Shown here: piece after piece, positions 33,391 through 64,000 of the stretch
How the letters are laid out: each line of letters opens with the position of its first letter
Position numbering within the stretch: the stretch's first letter is position 1
Origin: Prescottella subtropica
Lineage (GTDB): Bacteria; Actinomycetota; Actinomycetes; Mycobacteriales; Mycobacteriaceae
Length of the DNA stretch: 64,000 nucleotides
Assembly (NCBI RefSeq): GCF_005434945.1
Contig: NZ_SKCH01000010.1
Location: 62,001 to 126,000 of the forward strand
Direction: 5' to 3'
Translations under genes and position numbers: made by a program
Notes under the pieces: model-generated
What the model was told of the DNA's origin: nothing
Databases searched by the model: none
Seen by the model: the letters and a program-made list of their open reading frames with translations, nothing else

Positions 33391-35418
33391 ATGACCATGC
33401 AGTTCGATACCGTCCTCGTCGCCAATCGCGGCGAGATCGCCGTCCGGGTCGTCCGCACGCTGCGGCGTCTGGGGATCCGTTCGGTCGCCGTCTACAGCGA
33501 GGCCGACGTCGACGCCCGGCACGTCCGCGAGGCCGACACCGCGGTACGGATCGGTCCGGCACCCGCCCGCGACAGCTACCTCGACATCGGCCGGGTGTTG
33601 GACGCGGCACGCCGCACCGGCGCGCAGGCGATCCACCCCGGCTACGGATTCCTGTCCGAGAACACGGCGTTCGCGGCGGCGTGTAAGGACGCGGGCATCG
33701 TGTTCCTGGGCCCGTCGGCGCACGCGATCGAGGTGATGGGCGACAAGATCACCGCCAAGAACGCGGTCGCGGCGTTCGGTGTGCCGGTGGTGCCGGGCAT
33801 CGCGAAACCCGGCCTCGCCGACGCCGACCTGATCGCCGCGGCCGACGACATCGGCTACCCGGTGCTCGTCAAACCGTCCGCGGGCGGCGGCGGCAAGGGG
33901 ATGCGCCTGGTCGAGGATCCGGCGGATCTGCCCGCCGCCCTGGTGAGCGCGAGGCGGGAGGCGGCGTCCGCGTTCGGTGACGACACCCTGTTCCTGGAAC
34001 GGTTCGTGCTGCGGCCCCGGCACATCGAGGTGCAGGTCATCGCCGACGCCCACGGCAACGTCGTGCACCTGGGGGAGCGGGAGTGCAGTCTGCAGCGCCG
34101 GCACCAGAAGGTGATCGAGGAGGCGCCGTCACCGCTGCTCGACGCCGCGACCCGCGCCCGGATCGGTGCCGCGGCCTGCGACACCGCCCGCAGCGTCGAC
34201 TATGCCGGTGCCGGCACCGTCGAGTTCATCGTCTCCGCGGACCGGCCCGACGAGTTCTTCTTCATGGAGATGAACACCCGTCTGCAGGTGGAGCATCCGG
34301 TCACCGAGATGGTCACCGGCCTCGACCTGGTCGAGTGGCAGGTGCGGGTCGCGGCCGGGGAGCCGCTCGGCTTCACCCAGGACGACGTCACCCTCACCGG
34401 GCACGCGATCGAGGCCCGCGTCTACGCCGAGGACCCGGCCCGCGGCTTCCTGCCGACGGGCGGCACGGTGCTCGGTCTCGCGGAACCCGGTGCGGCAATG
34501 GATATCCGGGTGGACTCGGGTCTGCGGGTCGGCGCGGCGATCGGCAGCGACTACGACCCGATGCTCGCGAAGGTGATCGCGCACGGCGCCGACCGCGGTG
34601 AGGCCCTGCACCGACTCGACCGGGCCCTGGCGGAGACGGAGGTACTCGGGGTCGTGACCAACGTGCACTTCCTGCGGTTCCTGCTCGCCGATCCCGATGT
34701 GGTCGCGGGCGATCTGGATACCGGTCTGCTGGACCGGCGTCTCCCCGACTACCACGGGCCCGCCGCAGACGACGACGTGCTCGCCGCGGCCGCCGCCCAC
34801 CACTGGCTCGCGTTGTGGGGCAAGGTGTCCCGGAGCGGTGACCTGTGGGATGCGCCGACCGGCTGGCGGGTCGGCGACCGGCACCCGGTCTCGTGGCGGC
34901 TGCGCGGTGGGGACCGCACCGCGCACGTCCGGATCGCGGGCGATACGGCCGCCGCGACCGTGCAGATCGATGACGGCGACCCCCGCACCCTCGTCACCCG
35001 ACGCGACGGCGACACCCTCACCGTCGTCGTCGACGGCCTCCGCGACACCTACCGCGTCGCCGGACACGGCGGTGACCTGTGGCTCACCGGACGGGGCGGC
35101 ACCTGGACCGTGTCGCTGCTGCGGGAGACCGCGGTGCGCGGCGACGACGTCCACACCGGTGACGCCGACCTGGTCAGCCCGATGCCCGGCACCGTCATCG
35201 CGGTCCCCGCGACCTCCGGCGACACCGTCGACGCCGGCACCGCCGTCGTGGTCGTCGAGGCCATGAAGATGGAGCACACCCTGTCCGCGCCGGTCGCCGG
35301 CGTCGTCGACGTCCTGGTGGCCGTCGGCGATCAGGTGACCGTCGACCAGTCGCTCGCCCGCGTCACCCCCGTATCCGATTCCGCACCCGCACTCGCCGCC
35401 GAGGAGGCCGCATCGTGA
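33391..35418 (+). CDS. accA1: Methylcrotonyl-CoA carboxylase, biotin carboxylase (alpha) subunit
   Basis: A 675-aa protein: a biotin carboxylase domain ([21 protein letters not shown] start, ATP-grasp loop [36 protein letters not shown]), a linker domain, and a C-terminal biotinyl domain with the biotin-accepting lysine in [11 protein letters not shown] (about residue 630). It carboxylates biotin with bicarbonate and ATP for transfer by the beta subunit. The ATG at 33391 is 7 bases after the preceding stop. The family also includes propionyl- and geranyl-CoA carboxylases; gene context favours methylcrotonyl-CoA. Confidence 0.9.
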   Translation: MTMQFDTVLVANRGEIAVRVVRTLRRLGIRSVAVYSEADVDARHVREADTAVRIGPAPARDSYLDIGRVLDAARRTGAQAIHPGYGFLSENTAFAAACKDAGIVFLGPSAHAIEVMGDKITAKNAVAAFGVPVVPGIAKPGLADADLIAAADDIGYPVLVKPSAGGGGKGMRLVEDPADLPAALVSARREAASAFGDDTLFLERFVLRPRHIEVQVIADAHGNVVHLGERECSLQRRHQKVIEEAPSPLLDAATRARIGAAACDTARSVDYAGAGTVEFIVSADRPDEFFFMEMNTRLQVEHPVTEMVTGLDLVEWQVRVAAGEPLGFTQDDVTLTGHAIEARVYAEDPARGFLPTGGTVLGLAEPGAAMDIRVDSGLRVGAAIGSDYDPMLAKVIAHGADRGEALHRLDRALAETEVLGVVTNVHFLRFLLADPDVVAGDLDTGLLDRRLPDYHGPAADDDVLAAAAAHHWLALWGKVSRSGDLWDAPTGWRVGDRHPVSWRLRGGDRTAHVRIAGDTAAATVQIDDGDPRTLVTRRDGDTLTVVVDGLRDTYRVAGHGGDLWLTGRGGTWTVSLLRETAVRGDDVHTGDADLVSPMPGTVIAVPATSGDTVDAGTAVVVVEAMKMEHTLSAPVAGVVDVLVAVGDQVTVDQSLARVTPVSDSAPALAAEEAAS

Positions 35419-36584
35419 CCGACTACCTGTCCACCGCATCGCTGCCCGACGAGTACCAGCAGCTCGCGAAGACGGTCCGCGACTTCGCGCAGACCGTCGT
35501 CGCCCCCGTCGCCGCCGAACACGATGCCGCCCACACCTTCCCGTACGCGGTGGTCGACGGCATGGCCGACATGGGCCTGTTCGGGCTGCCGTTCCCCGAG
35601 GAGTACGGCGGCATGGGCGGCGACTACTTCGCGCTGTGCCTCGCGCTCGAGGAACTCGGCAAGGTCGACCAGTCCGTCGCCATCACCCTCGAAGCCGGGG
35701 TGTCGCTCGGCGCCATGCCGGTCCACCGGTTCGGCACCGAGGCCCAGAAACAGGAGTGGCTGCCGCGGCTGACGAGCGGAAAAGCGTTGGCCGCGTTCGG
35801 CCTCACCGAACCCGGCGCGGGCAGCGACGCCGGCGGCACCCGCACCACCGCGAAACTCGAGGACGGGCAGTGGGTGGTGAACGGCAACAAACAGTTCATC
35901 ACCAACTCCGGCACCGACATCACCCGGCTCGTCACCGTCACCGCCGTCACGGGCACGAAAGAGAATGGCAAAAAGGAGATCTCCACCATCCTCGTCCCGA
36001 CGTCCACCCCCGGTTTCACCGCGGAACCGGCGTACAACAAGGTCGGCTGGAATGCGTCCGACACGCATCCGCTGACCCTGCAGGACGTCCGTGTCCCCGA
36101 GGCGAACCTGCTCGGTGAACGCGGTCGCGGCTACGCGAACTTCCTGCGCATCCTCGACGAGGGCCGCATCGCGATCGCCGCCCTGTCGGTGGGGGCCGCG
36201 CAGGGCTGCGTCGACGAGTGCGTCCGCTACGCCCGCGAACGGGAGGCGTTCGGGCGGCCGATCGGCGCGAACCAGGCCATCGAGTTCAAGATCGCCCGGA
36301 TGGAGGTGCGGGCCCACGTCGCCCGCACCGCCTACTACGACGCCGCCGCACTCATGTTGTCCGGCAAACCGTTCAAGAAGCAGGCGGCTATCGCGAAGCT
36401 GATCGCGAGCGAGGCCGCGATGGACAATGCGCGCGACGGCACACAGATCTTCGGCGGATACGGTTTCATGAACGAGACCCCGGTCGCCCGGCACTATCGC
36501 GACAGCAAGATCCTCGAGATCGGTGAGGGCACCACCGAGGTGCAGTTGATGCTCATCGCACGCGAGTTGGGAGTGGGGCAATGA
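35415..36584 (+). CDS. fadE19: Acyl-CoA dehydrogenase, probable isovaleryl-CoA dehydrogenase
   Basis: A 389-aa FAD acyl-CoA dehydrogenase. It shows [24 protein letters not shown], the FAD/substrate motif [18 protein letters not shown], a mid-domain [21 protein letters not shown], and a C-terminal [32 protein letters not shown]. It oxidises isovaleryl-CoA to 3-methylcrotonyl-CoA, the substrate of the carboxylase encoded just upstream. GTG at 35415 overlaps the preceding stop (GTGA). It corresponds to FadE19 (Rv2500c) by order. Another branched-chain acyl-CoA is possible. Confidence 0.88.
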   Translation: MTDYLSTASLPDEYQQLAKTVRDFAQTVVAPVAAEHDAAHTFPYAVVDGMADMGLFGLPFPEEYGGMGGDYFALCLALEELGKVDQSVAITLEAGVSLGAMPVHRFGTEAQKQEWLPRLTSGKALAAFGLTEPGAGSDAGGTRTTAKLEDGQWVVNGNKQFITNSGTDITRLVTVTAVTGTKENGKKEISTILVPTSTPGFTAEPAYNKVGWNASDTHPLTLQDVRVPEANLLGERGRGYANFLRILDEGRIAIAALSVGAAQGCVDECVRYAREREAFGRPIGANQAIEFKIARMEVRAHVARTAYYDAAALMLSGKPFKKQAAIAKLIASEAAMDNARDGTQIFGGYGFMNETPVARHYRDSKILEIGEGTTEVQLMLIARELGVGQ

Positions 36585-37057
36585 CGATGCGACGGATCGT
36601 CCAGCGGGGCCTGTGGCTCGAGGAGTTCGAGACCGATGTGCTCTACGAGCATCGTCCCGGACGCACCGTCACCGAGGCCGACAACGTCCTGTTCACGACG
36701 CTCACCATGAATCCGCAGGCGCTGCACCTCGATGCGGCGTTCAGCGACGCCCTGCCGCCGTTCAACCAGCGTCTGGTCAACTCGATGTTCACGCTGTCCA
36801 CGCTCGTCGGGTTGTCGGTGGCGCACCTGACGCAGGGCACCATCGTCGCGAACCTCGGTTTCTCGGAGATCGCGTTCCCGAAGCCGCTGTTCCACGGCGA
36901 CACCCTGTACGCGGAGACGGTCGTGACGAACGTGCGCGAATCGAGGAGCCGACCCGGGGAGGGCATCGTGACGTTCGAGCACACCGGCCGCAACCAGCAC
37001 GGGGAGATCGTCGCGACCGCGACCCGCAAGACCCTCGTCCGGAAGAAGCCGACGTGA
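36581..37057 (+). CDS. MaoC-like hot-dog hydratase
   Basis: A 158-aa single hot-dog protein of the MaoC hydratase group. It has TVTEADNVLFTTLTMNPQALHLDAAFS, with the short hydratase motif ending in the His, then NSMFTLSTLVGLSVAHLTQGT and a LFHGDTLYAETVV strand. The counterpart Rv2499c adds water to 3-methylglutaconyl-CoA (and itaconyl-CoA) to give an (R)-hydroxy thioester. Its place between the dehydrogenase and the lyase fits that step. ATGA overlap with the upstream stop. Confidence 0.85.
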   Translation: MTMRRIVQRGLWLEEFETDVLYEHRPGRTVTEADNVLFTTLTMNPQALHLDAAFSDALPPFNQRLVNSMFTLSTLVGLSVAHLTQGTIVANLGFSEIAFPKPLFHGDTLYAETVVTNVRESRSRPGEGIVTFEHTGRNQHGEIVATATRKTLVRKKPT

Positions 37058-37863
37058 TCGGCCCGGCGTGGCTGTTCTGTCCCGCCGACCGGCCGGACCG
37101 GTTCGCCAAGGCCGCGGCCGCCGCGGACGTCGTCATCCTCGACCTCGAGGACGGGGTGGCGCCGGCCGACAAGGCGGCCGCGCGGCAGGCGCTGATCGAC
37201 ACCCCGCTCGACCCGGACCGCACCGTCGTGCGGGTGGGCGCGTACGGCACCGACGACCACACGCTCGACGTCGCCGTTCTGGACCGGACGCCGTACACGA
37301 CGGTGATGCTGCCGAAATGCGAGTCCGGCGAACAGGTTCGGGCACTCGCGCCGCGGTCGGTGATCGCCCTCGTCGAATCCCCGCTCGGGGCGCTCGCGAT
37401 CCCGGAGGCGGCCGCCGCCACGAACTGCGCCGGCGTCATGTGGGGCGCGGAGGATCTCGTCGCCGCGCTCGGCGGTTCGTCGAGCAGACATGCCGACGGC
37501 ACGTATCGCGACGTCGCCCGGCACGTGCGGTCGACGGCGCTGCTCGCGGCGAAGGCACACGGCCGGTTCGCGCTCGACTCGGTGTTCCTCGACATCCCCG
37601 ACCTCACCGGTCTCGCCGCGGAATGCGATGACGCCGTCGCCGTCGGTTTCGATGCGAAGGTCGCGATCCACCCGAGCCAGCTCGACGTCATCCGCCACGC
37701 CTACACACCGACACCCGAGCAGACCGACTGGGCGGCACGGGTTCTGGGCGCCGCGACCCGCGAGCGCGGTGTGTTCGCGTTCGAGGGCCGGATGGTGGAC
37801 GCACCGGTGCTGCGGCACGCCGAGCAGATCGTCCGCCGGGCACGGCAGGGAGGGAACGGATGA
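37054..37863 (+). CDS. citE: CitE-like beta-hydroxyacyl-CoA lyase ((R)-HMG-CoA lyase)
   Basis: A 269-aa (beta/alpha)8 lyase of the HpcH/CitE family. It has the start WLFCPADRPDRFAKAAAAADVVILDLEDGVAP, the metal-binding Glu in VIALVESPLGAL and Asp in WGAEDLVAALGG, and GFDAKVAIHPSQLDVI. The M. tuberculosis homologue Rv2498c splits (R)-HMG-CoA to acetyl-CoA and acetoacetate and also acts on citramalyl-CoA. GTG at 37054 overlaps the MaoC stop (GTGA). It produces the substrate of the next enzyme. Confidence 0.88.
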   Translation: MIGPAWLFCPADRPDRFAKAAAAADVVILDLEDGVAPADKAAARQALIDTPLDPDRTVVRVGAYGTDDHTLDVAVLDRTPYTTVMLPKCESGEQVRALAPRSVIALVESPLGALAIPEAAAATNCAGVMWGAEDLVAALGGSSSRHADGTYRDVARHVRSTALLAAKAHGRFALDSVFLDIPDLTGLAAECDDAVAVGFDAKVAIHPSQLDVIRHAYTPTPEQTDWAARVLGAATRERGVFAFEGRMVDAPVLRHAEQIVRRARQGGNG

Positions 37864-39812
37864 CGACGATGCAGACCCGTCCGCAGTGGGAACCGTCCGA
37901 CGACGACGTCGCCCGCGCCCGGATCACCGACTTCACTCGGTGGGTGGAGGCCCGGACCGGGCTGTCCCTGCCCGGCTACGACGCCCTGTGGCAGTGGTCG
38001 GTCGACGACGTCGACGGCTTCTGGCGGGCGATCCTCGACTACTTCGACGTGCCGGTCACCGGCGACCGGGAGCCGGCCCTCGCCGAGGACCGCATGCCCG
38101 GTGCGCGGTGGTTTCCCGGTGTCACGCTCAACTACGTCGACCAGGTGGTGCGGCACGCCCGCGACGACCGGCCCGCGATCGTCCACGAGGACGAGGCCGG
38201 TGACACCGAGACGCTGTCGTGGGCGGAGTTGCTGCGGCAGGCCGGGGCGCTCGCGGCGACGCTGCGTGAGCACGGTGTCGGCGTCGGCGACCGGGTCGTC
38301 GGCTATCTGCCGAACATCCCCGAGGCGGTGATCGCGTTCCTCGCGACCGCGAGCCTGGGGGCGGTGTGGTCGGCGTGCGGGCAGGACTATTCGGCACCCG
38401 CCGCCCTCGATCGGCTCGGCCAGCTCGAACCGGTCGTTCTCGTCACCGCCGACGGCTACCGGTTCGCCGGCCGGGACCACCGGCGCGACACCGAGATCGC
38501 GCAACTGCGGGCCGGGCTGCCGACCCTGCGGGCCACGATCGTGGTGCCGCGGCTGGGGGCCGTCACGATTCCGGGCACCGTGACGTGGGCCGACGCCACC
38601 GCCGGCGACGCCCCGCTGGAGCCGGTCGAGGTCCCGTTCGACCATCCGCTGTGGGTGGTGTTCTCGTCCGGCACCACCGGCCTGCCCAAGGGCATCGTGC
38701 ACGGGCACGGCGGCGTCGTGCTCGAACACCTCAAGGCGGCTGCACTGCACACCGATCTGGGCCGCGACGACACCTTCTTCTGGTACACCAGCCCCAGCTG
38801 GATGATGTGGAACTACCAGGTGGCCGGGCTGCTCGTCGGGGCGACAATTCTCTGCTACGACGGCAGCCCCGCCCACCCGTCCCCGGACCGGCTGTGGCAC
38901 ATGGCGTCCCGGCACACCGTCACCGTGCTCGGCACCAGTCCCGGCTACGTGCTGGCGTGCGAGAAGGCCGGTCTGAGCCCGTCCGTCGACCACGACCTGA
39001 GCCGGCTGCGGACTGTCGGTATCACCGGATCCACGCTGCCACCGTCACTGTCGTGGTGGCTGTCCGACAATGTCGGCGCACGGGTGCAGGTGTCGTCGAT
39101 CAGCGGCGGCACCGATGTGGTGTCGGCGTTCGTCGGCGGCACCCGGACCGTGCCGGTGTGGGCGGGGGAGTTGTCGGGGCCGTATCTGGGGGTGGCGCTG
39201 GACGCGTTCGACTCCGGCGGACACCCGGTCCGCGGCACGGTCGGCGAACTGGTGATCACCCGGCCGATGCCGTCGATGCCGGTGCGATTCTGGAACGACG
39301 GCGACGGATCCCGCTATCGCGGCGCCTATTTCGACACGTATCCGGGGGTGTGGCGGCACGGCGACTGGATCACGATCACCGAACGTGGCGGCGTCGTCAT
39401 GCACGGCCGTTCGGATTCGACGCTCAACCGCAACGGGATCCGGATGGGCAGTGCCGACATCTACCAGGTGGTCGAGCGGATGCCGGAGATCGCCGAGGCC
39501 CTCGTCCTCGGTGTCGATCTCCCGGACGGCGGCTACTGGATGCCGCTGTTCGTGGTCCTCGCGGCCGGCGCCGCCCTCGACGACGGCCTGCGCGACCGCA
39601 TCCGTACCGAGATCCGCACCCACGCGTCGCCACGACACGTGCCCGACGAGATCATCGCCGCACCCGGCGTCCCGCACACCCGCACCGGCAAGAAACTCGA
39701 GGTCCCGATCAAACGTCTGATGCAGGGCGGGGAGACGGACCGGGTGATCGACCGCAGCGCCGTCGACGACCCCGACCTCGTCGACTGGTACGCCCGGTTC
39801 GGGAGGCGGTGA
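37860..39812 (+). CDS. aacS: Acetoacetate-CoA ligase
   Basis: A 650-aa acetoacetyl-CoA synthetase. It shows the family start WEPSDDDVARARITDFTRW, WFPGVTLNYVDQVV, the ATP loop FSSGTTGLPKGIVHGHGG, the TSPSWMMWNYQVAGLL segment, SGGTDVVSAFVGG and the catalytic lysine near HTRTGKKLEVPIKRLM. It activates the acetoacetate released by HMG-CoA lyase to acetoacetyl-CoA for thiolysis. In M. tuberculosis the same place in the operon is taken by a CoA-transferase pair (ScoA/ScoB). It overlaps citE by 4 bases and ends 3 bases from convergent asnB. Confidence 0.93.
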   Translation: MTTMQTRPQWEPSDDDVARARITDFTRWVEARTGLSLPGYDALWQWSVDDVDGFWRAILDYFDVPVTGDREPALAEDRMPGARWFPGVTLNYVDQVVRHARDDRPAIVHEDEAGDTETLSWAELLRQAGALAATLREHGVGVGDRVVGYLPNIPEAVIAFLATASLGAVWSACGQDYSAPAALDRLGQLEPVVLVTADGYRFAGRDHRRDTEIAQLRAGLPTLRATIVVPRLGAVTIPGTVTWADATAGDAPLEPVEVPFDHPLWVVFSSGTTGLPKGIVHGHGGVVLEHLKAAALHTDLGRDDTFFWYTSPSWMMWNYQVAGLLVGATILCYDGSPAHPSPDRLWHMASRHTVTVLGTSPGYVLACEKAGLSPSVDHDLSRLRTVGITGSTLPPSLSWWLSDNVGARVQVSSISGGTDVVSAFVGGTRTVPVWAGELSGPYLGVALDAFDSGGHPVRGTVGELVITRPMPSMPVRFWNDGDGSRYRGAYFDTYPGVWRHGDWITITERGGVVMHGRSDSTLNRNGIRMGSADIYQVVERMPEIAEALVLGVDLPDGGYWMPLFVVLAAGAALDDGLRDRIRTEIRTHASPRHVPDEIIAAPGVPHTRTGKKLEVPIKRLMQGGETDRVIDRSAVDDPDLVDWYARFGRR

Positions 39813-39815
39813 CGG

Positions 39816-41489
39816 TCAGGCGTCGAGTGCCCGGTCGTGGACGTCGCGTACGGCCCGCCCGGACGGGTCGGCGAGGGCCGCGAATTCGGGATCCCATTCC
39901 AGGGCGGCGGGGGTGGAGCAGGCGATGGATTTGCCGCCGGGCACCGTCTGTGCGGCCGCGTCGCCGGGGAAGTGGCGGTCGAAGATGCTGCGGTACAGGA
40001 ACGCTTCCTTCGTGTCCGGCGTGTTGTGTGGGAAACGTGCTGCGGCGTCGGAGAATTCGGCGTCGGTGACGACGAGTTCGGCATGGTCCTTGAGGCCGTC
40101 GATCCAGCCGTAGCCGACGCCGTCGCTGAACTGTTCCTTCTGCCGCCACAGGATTTCGTCGGGCAGTGCCCCGTCGAACGCCTCCCGGACGATGTGCTTC
40201 TCGATGCGGCCGCCGCCGGCCATCTTCGCGGCCGCGTCGATACCCATCGCGGTGTCGAGGAACTCGAGGTCGAGGAACGGCACCCGCGCCTCGATACCCC
40301 ACGCCATCATCGACTTGTTGGCGCGCAGGCAGTCGTAGTTGTGCAGTGCGTCGAGCTTGCGGACCGTCTCCTCGTGGAACGCCTCCGCCGACGGCGCCTT
40401 GTGGAAGTAGAGGTAGCCGCCGAAGATTTCGTCGGCGCCCTCCCCGGACAGCACCATCTTCACGCCCATCGCCTTGATGCGGCGGGCGAGCAGGAACATC
40501 GGCGTCGACGCCCGGATCGTGGTCACGTCGTACGTCTCGATGTGCCGGATCACCTCCGGCAGGGCGTCGAGCCCCTCCTCGAACGTGTACACGAACCCGT
40601 GGTGCGCGGTGCCCAGCATGTCGGCGGCCTTCTCGGCGGCCGCCAGATCGGGGGAGCCGTCCAACCCGATCGCGAACGAATGCAGCCGCGGCCACCACGC
40701 CTCGCTGCGGTCGTCGTCCTCGATGCGGTCGCGGGCGAACTTCGCGGCGCACGCGGCCACCAGCGACGAATCGAGGCCACCGGACAGCAGCACCCCGTAG
40801 GGGACGTCCGTCATCAGCTGTCGGCGCACGGCCTGCTCGAACGACGCCCGCAGCGTCTCCGGGGCGATCGTGACGCCCGCGGTCGCGTCGTGCTCACGCC
40901 AGGTCCGGTGGTGGAATCGGTGCAACTCCCCGGTCGCGGTGTCGTACACGTGCCCGGGCGGGAACTGGGCGGCGTCGTCGCACACGTCGACGAGCGCCTT
41001 CAGCTCCGACGCCACCAGCAGCCGCCCGGCCGCGTCGTGTCCCCAGTAGAGAGGACAGACACCGATCGGATCCCGGGCGATGATCGCCGCCTGCCGGTCC
41101 CGATCCCACAGCGCGAACGCGAAGATGCCGTTCAACGCGGACACGAAGTCGGTGCCGCCGCTGCTGCGGTACAGCGCGTTGACGACCTCACTGTCCGAGC
41201 CGGTCGTGAAGTCGTAGTCGAGCCCGTCCCGCAGCTCCCGATGGTTGTAGATCTCGCCGTTCACCGCGAGGGCCAGCCGGCCGTCCCGCGACCGCAGCGG
41301 CTGCGCACCCGACGCCGGATCGACGATCGCCAGCCGCTCGTGCACCAGGATCGCGCCGTCGTCGGCGAACACCCCGCTCCAGTCCGGGCCGCGGTGCCGC
41401 TGCCGGCGGGACAGTTCCACGGCATGGGCGCGCAGCGCGGTGTGGTCGTCGCCGGACGACAGGCCGAAGATGCCGAAGATCGAGCACAC
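39816..41489 (-). CDS. asnB: Asparagine synthase, glutamine-hydrolysing
   Basis: A 557-aa class II glutamine amidotransferase/asparagine synthetase. The start is placed at GTG 41487-41489 so that the nucleophile Cys is residue 2 (V/M-CSIFGIFGLSSG), as the mechanism demands; the frame is open 26 codons further but that would bury the Cys. Other motifs are RRQRHRGPD, NGEIYNHRELR, the PPi loop VLLSGGLDSSLVA (about residue 240) and KMVLSGEGADEIFGGY. It makes Asn from Asp and Gln. It is transcribed away from the GntR and NRPS genes, and could supply Asn, but housekeeping use is just as likely. Confidence 0.93.
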   Translation of the reverse strand: MCSIFGIFGLSSGDDHTALRAHAVELSRRQRHRGPDWSGVFADDGAILVHERLAIVDPASGAQPLRSRDGRLALAVNGEIYNHRELRDGLDYDFTTGSDSEVVNALYRSSGGTDFVSALNGIFAFALWDRDRQAAIIARDPIGVCPLYWGHDAAGRLLVASELKALVDVCDDAAQFPPGHVYDTATGELHRFHHRTWREHDATAGVTIAPETLRASFEQAVRRQLMTDVPYGVLLSGGLDSSLVAACAAKFARDRIEDDDRSEAWWPRLHSFAIGLDGSPDLAAAEKAADMLGTAHHGFVYTFEEGLDALPEVIRHIETYDVTTIRASTPMFLLARRIKAMGVKMVLSGEGADEIFGGYLYFHKAPSAEAFHEETVRKLDALHNYDCLRANKSMMAWGIEARVPFLDLEFLDTAMGIDAAAKMAGGGRIEKHIVREAFDGALPDEILWRQKEQFSDGVGYGWIDGLKDHAELVVTDAEFSDAAARFPHNTPDTKEAFLYRSIFDRHFPGDAAAQTVPGGKSIACSTPAALEWDPEFAALADPSGRAVRDVHDRALDA

Positions 41490-41741
41490 CGGAAGAAACA
41501 CCCCTCGTGAGAAGACGACAGAGAAGACAACTGTGTCGACGAAGCGGACAGCCCGTCGACAGTACAAGGTGCCGGGGTCGACGACCGCTGTTCGCGGCCC
41601 TGTGAGGCGCCGGTCACGTCCGCCCGGTTCGAGACCTTGGCCACCACGACCTCCGCGTTCCCGAGGAAATCAGCTGAACCCTTGTACCCTTCAGTCGAGT
41701 GAATCCGGGCGGGTTGCCCGACGAGACCGAGGAGTGACGCG

Positions 41742-42497
41742 GTGGCGGTCGGACCGAAGTCGACGGTGGTGCGGGTGCCGAAGGCCGGGGAGCTGGTGGC
41801 GGCGAATCTGCGGCGTCGCATCGTCACGGGTGAGTTGCGGACGGGGGATCCGTTGCCGAACGAGTCGGTGCTGATGGAGCAGTTCGGTGTGTCGCGGCCC
41901 ACGTTGCGGGAGGCGTTCCGGATTCTGGAGTCGGAGTCGATCATCACGGTGTTGCGGGGGGCGCGGGGTGGGGCGCGGGTGTTGGCGCCGGATGCGTCGA
42001 TGTCGGCCCGCTACACGGGCCTGTTGTTGCAGTATCGGGGGACGCCGCTGGTGGACGTGTACCGGGCGCGGGCGTCGTTGGAGGTGTCGGCGGTGGGGAT
42101 GCTGGCGGAACCGGGCCGGGTGGCCGCACTGGACGCGTTGGCGGCTCTGGTCGAGGCGGGTGCCGGGTTGGTGGACGACGCGGCGGGGTTCGCGGGCCAC
42201 GACGTGCGGGTGCATCAGGGTTTGGTGGATCTGGCGGGGAACGAGACTTTGTCGGTGCTGGCGGGCATGCTCGTCCACATCATCGACGCGCACAATGCCC
42301 TGTTCATCGCGGCGCACGGGGACGGACAGGAGCAGCCGGCGGCTCGTGCGGCGCAGCGCGCGTACGTGAAGTTGCTGGAGTTGTTGCGGGCCGGGGACGC
42401 GGTCGGCGCCCAGGAGTTCTGGCGGACGCATCTGGAGGGAATCGAGAGGTACATGGTGGGGGATTCGGCGGCGACGCTGGTGGAAGTGTTGTCCTGA
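41742..42497 (+). CDS. GntR-family (FadR-type) transcriptional regulator
   Basis: A 251-aa regulator. The N-terminal winged helix (AANLRRRIVTGELRTGDPLPNESVLMEQFGVSRPTLREAFRILESE) is followed by an all-helical FCD domain with candidate metal-binding His in GHDVRVHQGLVD and HIIDAHNALF. FadR-type regulators respond to small organic acids. GTG at 41742 follows GAGGAG (41729-41734). The 252 bases between it and asnB hold the divergent promoters; I saw no clear operator. It lies 191 bases ahead of the NRPS and may control it. Confidence 0.92.
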   Translation: MAVGPKSTVVRVPKAGELVAANLRRRIVTGELRTGDPLPNESVLMEQFGVSRPTLREAFRILESESIITVLRGARGGARVLAPDASMSARYTGLLLQYRGTPLVDVYRARASLEVSAVGMLAEPGRVAALDALAALVEAGAGLVDDAAGFAGHDVRVHQGLVDLAGNETLSVLAGMLVHIIDAHNALFIAAHGDGQEQPAARAAQRAYVKLLELLRAGDAVGAQEFWRTHLEGIERYMVGDSAATLVEVLS

Positions 42498-42688
42498 GGT
42501 TTGTAACGCGGGCGCGATAGACGGGGTGGACGGGACGGCTTCGGCGTGGTCTCGAGTTTGCATCAACCAGCGGCCCGCGGGGAGTATGGCAAAGGCTCTC
42601 GGCGGGGCCCAGGCGTGCCCGTCGGCGCCCGGTCGATTCGTCGGGCGCGCTGGGGGGACGGGCTGATGAGAGAGTGTCAGGAGATTTA

Positions 42689-64000
<21,312 letters not shown>

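Noticed and set aside
41490-41567. Longer N-terminus for asparagine synthase
   Set aside because: The enzyme needs Cys at position 2 after Met removal; the GTG at 41489 gives that, whereas the longer form would block the amidotransferase site.
42498-42688. MbtH-like gene between the GntR gene and the NRPS
   Set aside because: The 191 bases are too short for a 60-70 residue MbtH with signals, and no NPxGxxSxW-type motif is visible in either direction.

Overview
High-GC actinobacterial chromosome, most likely Rhodococcus or a close relative in the Nocardiaceae. The evidence is the strong GC bias, frequent GTG starts, 4-base ATGA/GTGA gene overlaps, the end of fusA followed by tuf, a complete mycofactocin locus beside tuf (the same neighbourhood, from memory, as M. 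tuberculosis Rv0684-Rv0697), a kshB gene with a KstR-type operator, and a Leu-degradation operon laid out like M. tuberculosis Rv2498c-Rv2506. I recognise no tRNA, rRNA, CRISPR array, insertion sequence or prophage. No gap between genes exceeds about 255 bases.

Layout. (1) 1-2764: end of fusA, tuf with a strong terminator, a convergent LysR regulator and a divergent NTF2-like gene. (2) 2773-5275: a five-gene minus-strand operon of Asp23 / alkaline-shock envelope proteins in which every junction overlaps. (3) 5404-9719: a ferredoxin reductase and kshB, each preceded by a KstR-consensus palindrome, flanking a Glu/Asp racemase homologue, a TetR gene and an SPW-repeat membrane gene. (4) 9827-22664: the mycofactocin locus, with mftM and mftR on the minus strand and mftA-B-C-D, an OYE1::SDR reading-frame fusion, a second FadH/OYE oxidoreductase, mftE, mftF and mftG on the plus strand. 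(5) 22728-30891: a GAF regulator, a small winged-helix-like protein, an acyl-CoA ligase, a GAF/Fis regulator, an aldehyde dehydrogenase and an NDMA-type zinc alcohol dehydrogenase. The last is a family that depends on mycofactocin, so this block probably uses the cofactor made next door. (6) 31088-39812: a TetR gene and a six-gene operon that would take isovaleryl-CoA to acetyl-CoA plus acetoacetate and then acetoacetyl-CoA. (7) 39816-42497: asnB (minus) and a FadR-type GntR gene. (8) 42689 to the window end: one open frame of at least 7104 codons encoding a giant nonribosomal peptide synthetase, truncated by the window.

The NRPS reads C-A-T-E / C-A-T / C-(scar)A-T / C-A-T / C-(scar)A-T / C-A-T. 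Modules 2-3 and 4-5 look like copies of a two-module unit. In modules 3 and 5 the adenylation domain is preceded by the head of another adenylation domain joined to what resembles the tail of a condensation domain, as if an A-T-C stretch had been excised. Those two A domains also share an altered ATP-loop (PKPT instead of PKGV) and an unusual pocket. This is the most unusual content of the window, followed by the in-frame OYE1::SDR fusion in the mycofactocin locus and several strong undescribed inverted repeats (8529-8585, 11322-11373, 19035-19085, 28137-28155, 31719-31761). All motif readings and alignments were made by eye.
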